Assembly (NCBI RefSeq): GCF_900187285.1
Contig: NZ_LT906470.1
Span: 1,560,001 to 1,624,000, forward strand
Length of the DNA: 64,000 nt
Direction of reading: 5' to 3'
Source: Veillonella rodentium
Lineage (GTDB): Bacteria; Bacillota; Negativicutes; Veillonellales; Veillonellaceae
Every line of letters starts with the position of its first letter. The stretch's first letter is position 1. The position numbers were made by a program, and so were the translations under genes. Positions 56,765 to 64,000 of the stretch are shown in pieces. The notes beneath the pieces are model-generated. The model searched no databases. It had not been told where the DNA came from and saw only the letters and a program-made list of their open reading frames with translations.

Positions 56765-58036
56765 TCAGCCTTCTTTCTCAAGATTAAACATATCTTTGAA
56801 TAATTCCCAGTACAGACCTTCTTCCTCCGTACCTGCAATCTCATTGAAGTGAATCATAGGTTCCCGCAAAATTTTACGGGTGATCATGCGACTCATGGAA
56901 TCCATAATGCGCCGTTCCTTATCGGAAATATCCGGTAATTTAGCGAGCGCCCTGTGTAATTCACGGCTTCGTATGCGCTCAGCCTTCTCCGTCAACAAGG
57001 CCATCATAGGGCGAACGGATAAATAACTAAGTTTGTCCAATAAATCCTCGATGGCTTCGTGAATGATCGGCTCAGCCCGGCGCGCCTCTTCCTCGCGTTG
57101 CGCCTTATTTTCCTCTACGACGCTTTCAAGGGAGTCTATATTAAATAAATAAATTCCATCGATATCAGCCACAGCCGGATCAATATCGCGCGGTACAGCG
57201 ATGTCGATCATAACAATCGGTTCTCCTTCGCGCAGTTGAACGATTTTTTTCGCTTCTTTAGGGGTGATGATATAATGCGGTGCCCCCGTCGATGTGATGA
57301 GAATATCCGCATTCTTCGCCTGTTCCACGAAGTGATCGAGCTTAACCGCTTTACCGTTAAAGCGTTTCGCCAACGCTTCCGCTTTAGCAAAGGTACGGTT
57401 CGACACGAATATGGTCTTTACCCCTTTTGCCTGCAAATGGGTCGCCGTCAATTCGCTCATCGTTCCGGCCCCTAAGATGAGGACCGTCGCATCGGATAAC
57501 GGTTTATCCAGACTGTCCTCCGCAAGATTGACCGCCGTATAGCTGACGGATACCGGCGTATTCGCAATACCCGTATTGGTGCGAACCTTTTTACCGACAC
57601 CGATGGCGCGTTGGAATAAAATATTAAAAATTGTACCTGTACAGCCTGCGCTATATGCCTGAATATAAGCCCCCTTTAACTGACTCAAAATCTGACCTTC
57701 CCCCAACACAAGGGAATCGAGACTGGCGGACACGCGGAACAGATGCTCTATACAATCTCTTTCCTCATAGAAAAAGAATGCTTTCTCATCAATTTTTTCG
57801 GCCCCCTTCAAGTCTTGTAACAGCCTTAACATATACGTCTTCGGACAGTCCACATCCTCTAAAACGGCATATATTTCCGTTCTGTTACATGTGGATAATA
57901 TAACGCATTCTGAAATAAAATCATACTCATAGAGGCGGTTCAGTGCGGCAACTACCTCGTCCTTTTCAAACGAGAAACGTTCACGCACCTCTACAGCGGC
58001 ACTTCTATGATTTAGACCTAATACCACTAATTGCAT
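56765..58036 (-). CDS. hemA: Glutamyl-tRNA reductase
   Basis: 423 residues. Reduces glutamyl-tRNA to glutamate-1-semialdehyde, the first committed step of the C5 pathway. Motifs: GLNHRSAAVEVRERFSF at the N terminus, the catalytic Cys in STCNRTEIYAV near 50, DSLVLGEGQILSQLKGA near 112, and the NADPH-binding VLILGAGTMSELTA near 185. It overlaps the 3' end of the siroheme-synthase gene by 32 bp and precedes hemC by 4 bp. Confidence 0.96.
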   Translation of the reverse strand: MQLVVLGLNHRSAAVEVRERFSFEKDEVVAALNRLYEYDFISECVILSTCNRTEIYAVLEDVDCPKTYMLRLLQDLKGAEKIDEKAFFFYEERDCIEHLFRVSASLDSLVLGEGQILSQLKGAYIQAYSAGCTGTIFNILFQRAIGVGKKVRTNTGIANTPVSVSYTAVNLAEDSLDKPLSDATVLILGAGTMSELTATHLQAKGVKTIFVSNRTFAKAEALAKRFNGKAVKLDHFVEQAKNADILITSTGAPHYIITPKEAKKIVQLREGEPIVMIDIAVPRDIDPAVADIDGIYLFNIDSLESVVEENKAQREEEARRAEPIIHEAIEDLLDKLSYLSVRPMMALLTEKAERIRSRELHRALAKLPDISDKERRIMDSMSRMITRKILREPMIHFNEIAGTEEEGLYWELFKDMFNLEKEG

Positions 58037-58652
58037 GGCGTAGTTTCTCCTCTATACTTCTCCACTCTCCCTTGAGAATGGCTTCAAACGTATCCTCCGT
58101 TAAATGGTCACGCCAGAACTGCTGACGGGCCTCCGGTGTGGGAAGCAGTAACTTTACTTCTTCTCTAAATATTTTAAGTCCGGGCATAGCCTTTTGCAAC
58201 TGACCATAACGATTCATCATATCTCGTCTCACCAGACGATTGATACGCGGCCCCGCATGATTCGCTCCGATGGCGATGTGTAAATCACCCAGTTCCAACG
58301 AGGACGGCACTGTGAAAGTACACGCCGACGGATTATCGCTGCGATTCGTCCACACACGATGGGCCTGACCTAATTCATATAATCGATCATTTAATTCATG
58401 ATTATCCGTGCAGACAAACAATAATCTGCTTTGAGCGATGAGTGATTCATCATCTTCCGTGAAAGCCCTCCCATGCCAGGTGAGACGTTTTTCCCTGCTC
58501 CATGTACCGACCGCCGCCGTCGCAGACGGCGCTATGACCACAATCCGGCAGGGCTCATCGATAAATAATCGAATTCTTCGCTCCGCCACCTCACCGCCGC
58601 CGATGAACAAAATCATATCTTCAGTTGTGGGTTGAAATGTGATGGATACCAT
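58005..58652 (-). CDS. Precorrin-2 dehydrogenase / sirohydrochlorin ferrochelatase (Met8/CysG-N family)
   Basis: 215 residues. A Rossmann domain with ILFIGGGEVAERRIRLF near 16, then the SLELGDLHIAIGANHAGPRINRLVRRDM segment typical of Met8-like dehydrogenases. It oxidises precorrin-2 to sirohydrochlorin and may insert iron. With the CobA domain downstream it gives the siroheme branch; the stand-alone arrangement replaces the CysG fusion of enterobacteria. It is the first gene of the hem operon and overlaps hemA by 32 bp. Confidence 0.88.
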   Translation of the reverse strand: MVSITFQPTTEDMILFIGGGEVAERRIRLFIDEPCRIVVIAPSATAAVGTWSREKRLTWHGRAFTEDDESLIAQSRLLFVCTDNHELNDRLYELGQAHRVWTNRSDNPSACTFTVPSSLELGDLHIAIGANHAGPRINRLVRRDMMNRYGQLQKAMPGLKIFREEVKLLLPTPEARQQFWRDHLTEDTFEAILKGEWRSIEEKLRHAISGIRSKS

Positions 58653-58662
58653 AACTCACCTG

Positions 58663-58691
58663 CTATAATAAAAAATCGGCTTGATGGTCAA
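58663..58691 (-). promoter_or_regulatory. Possible hem operon promoter overlapping the ylmH terminator
   Basis: On the minus strand TTGACC (58686-58691) lies inside the ylmH terminator hairpin, and a -10-like TTATAG or overlapping TATTAT (58663-58670) follows at 15-17 bp. Only about 40 bp separate the hairpin from the first hem gene, so any dedicated promoter must overlap it. The alternative is read-through from ylmH. Confidence 0.35.
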
Positions 58692-58696
58692 GCCGA
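58676..58696 (-). terminator. Terminator after ylmH
   Basis: A perfect 9-bp stem TCGGCTTGA/TCAAGCCGA with a 3-nt loop, then a T run on the minus strand (A run at 58671-58675 plus ATAATA), 12 bp after the ylmH stop. Confidence 0.8.
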
Positions 58697-58707
58697 CTTT
58701 TAATTGC

Positions 58708-59493
58708 CTACATAAATCGTTTAAGGTATACGCCGATACGCCCCTTTCGGGAGGTACCTGTAATGGCTTCCACCTTCATTCGGCCACAACCGCGCATGGA
58801 AATGACATCTCCTTCTTTTACCTCTTGAGATGCCCCCTTAGCCGGTTGCCAGTTTACCTGCAGTAATCCGGCGTTGATAGCGCTCACCAATTTGGTTCGG
58901 GATACACTGAATCCGGAACTTGCCACCGCATCTAAACGCAAAGATGCGACAGTAGTACGCACTTCTTTTATTCTTTCTTCCTTCGGTGCAATGTCCGCAA
59001 GCTCAATCGGCTCTACAGACACGGAAACCATAGCAATCTTCGTAAAGTTCTGAATGACAAAGTCCGCTATGCTTTCATCCACCAAGATTTGAGCGCCCCC
59101 CTGCTGTACGATTACATCACCGAATTTGGAACGGTCAATACCGAGGCCCATCAAAGAGCCCAGTACATCACGATGAGTAAGCAATCGGAACCGAGGGTCC
59201 CAGTTCACCTTTAACGCGCGGATACCCATGTCCACAGTACCGTTAAAGTCGCTATCTACAAAGGCTATACGAATACGTTCCGCCCCTTCATAGCCGCCAT
59301 CGGTTTTCACCGACAGCTGCGGATAATTCGCCTTTATCGCATCGGCGATAACAAGGCCCGCAGGACTCGTAAAGTCCGCCACACGATAGGGCTTGCCCTT
59401 TACCACCTGCTCCGCAAGATCCAGCATACGGCGCGCTTCTTCGCCGCTACCGCTGGCTTCAAAATATCGAATTAATTTACTAGTATCTGCCAA
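58708..59493 (-). CDS. ylmH: YlmH-family S4-domain RNA-binding protein
   Basis: 261 residues with an N-terminal conserved region (VADFTSPAGLVIADAI; FVDSDFNGTVDMGIRALKVN; HRDVLGSLMGLGIDRSKFGD) and a C-terminal S4 RNA-binding domain (SLRLDAVASSGFSVSRTKL to GRMKVEAITG). YlmH proteins sit in the division gene cluster of Gram-positives and are linked to ribosome rescue. Two bases separate it from proC upstream. Last gene of the ylm cluster here, ending at a terminator. Confidence 0.92.
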   Translation of the reverse strand: MADTSKLIRYFEASGSGEEARRMLDLAEQVVKGKPYRVADFTSPAGLVIADAIKANYPQLSVKTDGGYEGAERIRIAFVDSDFNGTVDMGIRALKVNWDPRFRLLTHRDVLGSLMGLGIDRSKFGDVIVQQGGAQILVDESIADFVIQNFTKIAMVSVSVEPIELADIAPKEERIKEVRTTVASLRLDAVASSGFSVSRTKLVSAINAGLLQVNWQPAKGASQEVKEGDVISMRGCGRMKVEAITGTSRKGRIGVYLKRFM

Positions 59494-59495
59494 AA

Positions 59496-60305
59496 TTATT
59501 TCCCCAATTCATTCGACCGAGCAAGGCATGCCGCAACACCGTCCTGAATGGCACTGCGCAATCCGGCCTTTTCCATAGCCCCGATACCGGCGATAGTAGT
59601 ACCTCCCGGGCTCGTTACCTGATCGCGTAACACAGCCGGATGCAGCCCGCTATCAAGGGCCATCTTGCCGGCACCGTACATAGTCTGTGCGGCGGCCTTA
59701 ATGGCCAGTTGACGGGGCAGTCCGATACGAACGCCCGCATCCGCTAAGGCATCGAGGATGACAAACATATAGCCGGGACCGGCTCCGGATAGAGCGCCCA
59801 ATCGGTCAAGATCGGCTTCGCTCACCAACGCCACTTCTCCGACGGCTTCAAACAAAGACTGCACACTATGGGCTACGTCCGTTTCCATATCGTCCCCGGT
59901 GAGTGCGGTCATGCCTACCCCTATGGCTGCCGGTGTATTCGGCATAGCTCTGAACCATTTAGCTTGCGGAATGGCTTCTTTCAAAGTATCCAATGTAACC
60001 CCGGCGGCTACGGATATCATCGTCGTCCCGTATGCTACTTGACTCAAAGGCTCAAGCACAGCCGGTAATACCTGAGGCTTTACGGCTAGCAATATGGTAT
60101 TATAGTTCCTTACATCAGGCATCGCAGTAAATCCTACAACACCCAGTTCATCCGTCAGTTCCCGGCATTGCTCCTCGCGACGCACCAGAATATGCGTGTC
60201 ACACGCTTGTAACACACCATGCTGTAACGCACCGCGAAGCAGAGCTCCGCCCATCGATCCGACACCGATGCATAAGGTTTTACCTAACATATTTGTCACC
60301 GCCAT
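59496..60305 (-). CDS. proC: Pyrroline-5-carboxylate reductase
   Basis: 269 residues. Final step of proline synthesis, reducing pyrroline-5-carboxylate with NAD(P)H. Rossmann motif CIGVGSMGGALLRGAL near 12, VKPQVLPAVLEPL near 75, RAMPNTPAAIGVGMTAL near 119, and SGAGPGYMFVILDALADAG near 170 with the conserved Ser/Gly-rich substrate region. It lies between sepF (11-bp gap) and ylmH (2-bp gap), where ylmG would be in Bacillus. Confidence 0.95.
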   Translation of the reverse strand: MAVTNMLGKTLCIGVGSMGGALLRGALQHGVLQACDTHILVRREEQCRELTDELGVVGFTAMPDVRNYNTILLAVKPQVLPAVLEPLSQVAYGTTMISVAAGVTLDTLKEAIPQAKWFRAMPNTPAAIGVGMTALTGDDMETDVAHSVQSLFEAVGEVALVSEADLDRLGALSGAGPGYMFVILDALADAGVRIGLPRQLAIKAAAQTMYGAGKMALDSGLHPAVLRDQVTSPGGTTIAGIGAMEKAGLRSAIQDGVAACLARSNELGK

Positions 60306-60316
60306 TTTCAGGGAAT

Positions 60317-60808
60317 TTATTTATTTTGCCAAGAATATTCGTTTTGCTCGGTGCTGCTTTCATTATCATTGTAATCAATAGAAATGTTAACAGGTACGCA
60401 CATGAAAATGTCCTTACCTACCTTTTCCAATTTACCATCCAATGCAAAGGTCGCGCCGGATACGAAATCTACAATACGAGCAGCTTCATGAGGATCCGTA
60501 TTTTCAAAATTGATCAATACGGGGCGCATATCGCGCAGCTGATGCGTAATATTTTCAGAATCCTCAAATACCTTTGGTTCAATAACAATTACCTTCATTG
60601 CCGTTGGACGTTGTGTCATTGTAGATTGGCCTCCTACCTTGCGTGGATGAAATTCAGATGCACCGGATACAGGGGCCGCTGCTACAGGAGCGATTTCATC
60701 CTCGTATTCCTCTTCATCTTCATAATCGTAATCATCATATTCATAGTCGTCATCATTTTTCGCTAAGAATAAGTTTTTTGCTTTGTCTAAGTAATCTCCC
60801 AATGCCAT
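60317..60808 (-). CDS. sepF: SepF, FtsZ-associated cell-division protein
   Basis: 163 residues. SepF tethers FtsZ to the membrane and aligns the Z ring. It has a short N-terminal amphipathic start (MALGDYLDKAKNLFL), then a very acidic Asp/Glu/Tyr-rich linker (about 18-38), then the FtsZ-binding core (MKVIVIEPKVFEDSENITH; RPVLINFENTDPHEAARIVDFVSGATFALDG). The core is typical of the family. Part of the ylmD-ylmE-sepF-proC-ylmH row. Confidence 0.93.
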   Translation of the reverse strand: MALGDYLDKAKNLFLAKNDDDYEYDDYDYEDEEEYEDEIAPVAAAPVSGASEFHPRKVGGQSTMTQRPTAMKVIVIEPKVFEDSENITHQLRDMRPVLINFENTDPHEAARIVDFVSGATFALDGKLEKVGKDIFMCVPVNISIDYNDNESSTEQNEYSWQNK

Positions 60809-60860
60809 GAATTTTTCCTCCTGATAAAACTAACGCGGTATAAACTGAATAATACAAAAT

Positions 60861-61547
60861 TTAGTAATATACACGTTCCCCAAAAATAGCTGTGCCTACA
60901 CGAACGATGTTAGCGCCCTCTTCCAAAGCCACCTCAAAGTCGTGAGTCATCCCCATAGATAAATATTGAATCTGCCCCTCTTCGAAATAGCGTTTCATAT
61001 CCTCATACAAGGCATAAGCTACGCGGAAGATAGGACGTGCTTCCTCCGGATCATCAAAGAAAGGCGCAATGCACATCATTCCCCGAACCCGCACATGAGG
61101 TAAGGTCTTCGCGTAATCCCGAATATCCGGAAATTCCTCGACGGACATGCCGGACTTAGACTCCTCACGGGCTATATTGACCTGCAATAATACATCCTGC
61201 ACCTTATCGTGCTTTGCAGCCACCTTCTCGATTTCATCCAATAATTTACGACTGTCTACGGAGTGAATGAGATCAAACATAGGAACCGCCTGACGTACCT
61301 TGTTGACCTGCAGATGACCGATCAAATGCCATGTCAATCGAGGACCTTTATAGAGCATCTGCTTTTCCTTCGCCTCTTGTACTCGATTTTCCCCCACATG
61401 AGTTACACCGAGACCGGAAACCTCTTCAATAGCGGAAACAGGATGATTCTTTGTAACCGCCACCAGAATAGCCGTATCCACGCGACCGGCACGCGCCATA
61501 GCATCCGCCATGCGCTGCTGTACTGCGTGCAGGGATTCTTCAATCAT
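60861..61547 (-). CDS. ylmE: YggS/YlmE family pyridoxal phosphate homeostasis protein
   Basis: 228 residues from the ATG at 61547 (AAGGGGG upstream; a TTG at 61565 would overlap that site). Alanine-racemase-like PLP barrel with no large second domain. The PLP lysine is in ILVAVTKNHPV near 34; GENRVQEAKEK and WHLIGHLQVNKVRQA follow, and SMGMTHDFEVALEEGANIVRVGTAIFG closes the barrel. These proteins regulate PLP levels rather than catalyse a known reaction. Upstream of sepF by 52 bp. Confidence 0.93.
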   Translation of the reverse strand: MIEESLHAVQQRMADAMARAGRVDTAILVAVTKNHPVSAIEEVSGLGVTHVGENRVQEAKEKQMLYKGPRLTWHLIGHLQVNKVRQAVPMFDLIHSVDSRKLLDEIEKVAAKHDKVQDVLLQVNIAREESKSGMSVEEFPDIRDYAKTLPHVRVRGMMCIAPFFDDPEEARPIFRVAYALYEDMKRYFEEGQIQYLSMGMTHDFEVALEEGANIVRVGTAIFGERVYY

Positions 61548-61718
61548 GTGAAAGTCCCCCTTCAATCTCTATATAATAATAAACCAATATATCAGTATAG
61601 ACTATTCTATTATATAGTATTTAGCCGCGAATGTATATCGTTTACCGCATATACCATGCGAATTTCTGACATGATACAGTATATTTCTACGCTTTTTAAT
61701 TATATTTACAGCACACCA

Positions 61719-62693
61719 TTATCGCGCCCGTAGCATACCGAATAATGCCATGCGGCCGGTTATACCATTTTCACGGCGATAGGAATAACAATCCGCCTCT
61801 GTCATGCTGTCCGTTCCGCCGATGCAGATATGTTCTTTAAGCACACCGTGAACGATGAGGCCTTCTTCGATGAAAGCCCACAAATTAACATAGCCTTTAT
61901 CTGTAGGAGCTTCTGCAGATGCTGCGTCAGTGACATTTATATCACGTTCATTTGCTCCAGATTTCTTTGTTTTATCAGCGCTATCGGAACTTTCAGAACT
62001 ATCCGATAGTATACCATCAAGCGAACTGCTGTCCCTATAACGAACCAGATCCGTTATCTCCCGATTCGTCATGTCCAGCCAAGCCTGTTCAAATCGCTCC
62101 GCTAACCCGCGGTCAACCTCAAAGGATTCGGGTCCGATGCTGGGGCCTAAGTAAACATAACAGTCTTCGAACTTTGTTCCATATGCGGCATGCATGGCCT
62201 CGATGGTCCGAACCGGCAAATGGTCGATAGCGCCGCGCCATCCCGCATGTACCACAGCCAATGCATGGTGTGCCGCATCATAAATACCGACACCCACACA
62301 ATCGGCGGTAAATAAAAACAAGGGCACATTCGGAATCTTTGTGAATATGGCATCGCAATCATCGATAGCCGTCTCGCTGTTAAAGGCACCGGCACCGATA
62401 TGTTGTTCCGTAATCTCTACAACCTTTAAGCCATGCACCTGATTTCCGCAGGTAATACGTCCTGCACCAACGCCTAAATAGTCTGTAATAACAGAACGAT
62501 TACGACGTACCGCCTCCGGATCGTCCCCCACGTGAAAGGCTAAATTTAAAGAGTCGTACGGCTTTTCCGACACCCCGCCGTGACGGCACGTATCCCCCAT
62601 GACGAGCGGAAAATGGTTAGCCCACAGAGGCTGCTCATACGACCACATCCCATAAGGGCCTTTAACATCAATGCGCTCCACATCATTTTTCAT
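61719..62693 (-). CDS. ylmD: YfiH/YlmD family laccase-domain protein (PgeF-like) with acidic insert
   Basis: 324 residues, longer than the usual 250-280. The multicopper-oxidase-like fold motifs are present: GNQVHGLKVVEI near 77, VVHAGWRGAIDH near 140 (metal His), YLGPSIGPESFEVD near 175, and SYRRENGITGRMALFGM at the C terminus. Members are purine nucleoside phosphorylases or peptidoglycan-editing enzymes. Between about residues 214 and 258 there is an extra Ser/Asp-rich, low-complexity insert (SDSSESSDSADKTKKSG). It is the first gene in the ylm cluster. Confidence 0.9.
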   Translation of the reverse strand: MKNDVERIDVKGPYGMWSYEQPLWANHFPLVMGDTCRHGGVSEKPYDSLNLAFHVGDDPEAVRRNRSVITDYLGVGAGRITCGNQVHGLKVVEITEQHIGAGAFNSETAIDDCDAIFTKIPNVPLFLFTADCVGVGIYDAAHHALAVVHAGWRGAIDHLPVRTIEAMHAAYGTKFEDCYVYLGPSIGPESFEVDRGLAERFEQAWLDMTNREITDLVRYRDSSSLDGILSDSSESSDSADKTKKSGANERDINVTDAASAEAPTDKGYVNLWAFIEEGLIVHGVLKEHICIGGTDSMTEADCYSYRRENGITGRMALFGMLRAR

Positions 62694-62746
62694 ATGTTAT
62701 AAAACGCCCTTTCTATACTTGCAAATACAAAGTTACACCCATGAAG

Positions 62747-64000
62747 TTATTCACATACACCGCAGCGCTTACAACCCTCTGCACACGGAGGCGTATAAGC
62801 TTCATCAAGAGACCGTTTCCATTCCAGCTCCAGATATCCGTCCCGTAAACCCATGTCGAGATGGCTCCACGGCAGAAACTCATCAAAGCTGCGTTCCCGA
62901 TAATTCATGTCATCCATATCAAGGCCGGCCGCTTTCATTTCCGCCTTAAAGGATTTGCTGCCTCTATCCTCTGCACAGGCGGCGATGACGGCGCCTAAGC
63001 GTCGGTCTCCACGAGCGAGTACACCTTGAATATAGGCTTCTTTCGGCGATTCTACGAGAACCTCGATGCGACGATTCTTCTGCAGTGATTTTTTTATGTA
63101 TTGTAACTTGCGCTCCACATCTTTTTGACGAGCCATCGCCATCCATTGAAACGGTGTAAACGGCTTCGGTATAAACGGATTGATGCTCAAGGTCAACCGC
63201 CCTTTACAGCCCACTTCGGCCATATGTGTCTGGGTGCGCTCCGCAAGGCTGATGATAGCATCGATATCTTCATCCGTTTCCGTCGGCAAGCCGATCATGA
63301 TATACAGGCGCATATGTTGAATTCCCGATTGGGCGGACAAGGTGGCGGCATTTCGCAAATGCTCCTCACTGATTCCCTTGTTGATAACGCGGCGCAAGCG
63401 TTCACTGCCTGTCTCCGGTGCAATGGTAATCGTCTTTTGCCCGCTGTCCGCAAGACCGTCCACAACGGCTTGTGTCAACGAATCGGCCCGCAAGGATGCA
63501 CAGGAATAGCGCATATTCTTTGAACGAATATAGGTCACCAGATCATCCACCTCAGGATAATCGGAGATGGCGGCCCCCATCAGGCCTACTTTCTTGCCGA
63601 GCTGCTCCGCCCTGTCGACGCCTTTTTTCAGAACCTCCAAGGAACGTACACGAGGCACCCTGAAGCAGTAACCGGCCATACAGAACCGGCAATGACGTCC
63701 ACAGCCGCGAGCCACTTCGATAATGTACATGGCACCGAACTCCGTATAGTTCGTCGCCACTACCGTCTCTCCGCCGCTCGTCAACGGTCCGAAATGGCGA
63801 CGTATAGTCTTCGGCGCATCACCGGAATCATAGCCTATAAAACGATTTTTCTCATCATACCGCGGCGTATACAGCACAGGCACATACACGCCGTCAATAT
63901 TCGCCAGAGACGCTATGACCTGTTCCCTGCTTTCACCATGATCGCGCCCCTCCCGAATACGATCCAATACGGCGGTAACAACACCCTCCCCTTCACCGAT
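62747..64000 (-). CDS. B12-binding-type radical SAM protein (partial, continues past the window)
   Basis: At least 417 codons are in the window; the frame remains open to position 64000 (upstream sequence reads IGEGEGVVTAVLDRIREG), so the true start lies to the right. The radical SAM cluster CGRHCRFCMAGYCFR (Cys-x3-Cys-x2-Cys) is followed by MGAAISDYPEVDD, TIAPETGSERLRRVINKGI and SINPFIPKPFTPFQWMAM. The C terminus is Cys-rich (CAEGCKRCGVC). It resembles the large two-domain proteins (TIGR03960-like) whose N-terminal domain is cobalamin-binding-like, often next to a TIGR03936 partner. The reaction is unknown. Confidence 0.88.
   Translation of the reverse strand: MGEGEGVVTAVLDRIREGRDHGESREQVIASLANIDGVYVPVLYTPRYDEKNRFIGYDSGDAPKTIRRHFGPLTSGGETVVATNYTEFGAMYIIEVARGCGRHCRFCMAGYCFRVPRVRSLEVLKKGVDRAEQLGKKVGLMGAAISDYPEVDDLVTYIRSKNMRYSCASLRADSLTQAVVDGLADSGQKTITIAPETGSERLRRVINKGISEEHLRNAATLSAQSGIQHMRLYIMIGLPTETDEDIDAIISLAERTQTHMAEVGCKGRLTLSINPFIPKPFTPFQWMAMARQKDVERKLQYIKKSLQKNRRIEVLVESPKEAYIQGVLARGDRRLGAVIAACAEDRGSKSFKAEMKAAGLDMDDMNYRERSFDEFLPWSHLDMGLRDGYLELEWKRSLDEAYTPPCAEGCKRCGVCE

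Overview
The window is a chromosomal segment of a Veillonella-type bacterium (Negativicutes: Firmicutes with an outer membrane). The 16S rRNA on the minus strand reads as Veillonella by recall, with no database comparison made. The gene content agrees: citrate lyase, pyruvate:ferredoxin oxidoreductase, a PerR-type regulator, the Gram-positive-style ylm/sepF division cluster, and a two-partner-secretion (CdiA-like) toxin remnant that presupposes an outer membrane. Almost every gene is on the minus strand. The plus strand carries only an IS3-family element, a putP-type symporter, and a LysR gene followed by a small membrane protein.

Region by region. 1-3616 holds the 5' end of 23S rRNA, a spacer with tRNA-Ala and tRNA-Ile, 16S rRNA, and a separately promoted tRNA-His/Gln/Lys unit. 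3855-14781 is housekeeping: spermidine synthase, a glyoxalase-TcdA-cyclophilin operon with an unknown cysteine-peptidase-like protein, SbcCD, endonuclease IV, PerR and a CshA-type helicase. 14914-18153 is an insertion-sequence landing zone. An IS30-family element interrupts a 133-residue membrane protein, and an IS3-family (IS150-like) element interrupts a 29-residue membrane peptide after its second codon. 18206-35925 carries an aldehyde dehydrogenase, the recQ-thyA-folA-tex operon, the symporter, a WYL regulator, a PKMT-like methyltransferase, NifJ, and the LysR/membrane protein pair. 36085-41555 is citrate fermentation: citDEF, a CitT-like carrier and a LysR regulator. 41573-48430 carries a BI-1 family protein, pyruvate kinase, DnaE and a YgjP-like metalloprotease.

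48573-51162 is the accessory hot spot: the broken 3' end of a CdiA-like contact-dependent inhibition gene with a broken immunity-like gene, then a second toxin-like fragment with an intact small partner. The inactivating changes are one homopolymer frameshift and several in-frame stops. 51405-64000 returns to core genes: an XRE regulator, a complete glutamate-to-uroporphyrinogen III and siroheme pathway (hemA, hemC, cobA-hemD, hemB, hemL plus a Met8-like enzyme), the ylmD-ylmE-sepF-proC-ylmH division cluster, and a radical SAM protein that runs off the window.

Functionally, NifJ, citrate lyase, pyruvate kinase and the CitT-like carrier fit an anaerobe fermenting organic acids; PerR, endonuclease IV, SbcCD and RecQ provide stress defence and DNA repair; the tetrapyrrole operon supplies uroporphyrinogen III for siroheme and cobalamin and possibly heme. 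The least conventional parts are the decayed CDI modules, the two interrupted small membrane protein genes, and the PKMT-like methyltransferase.
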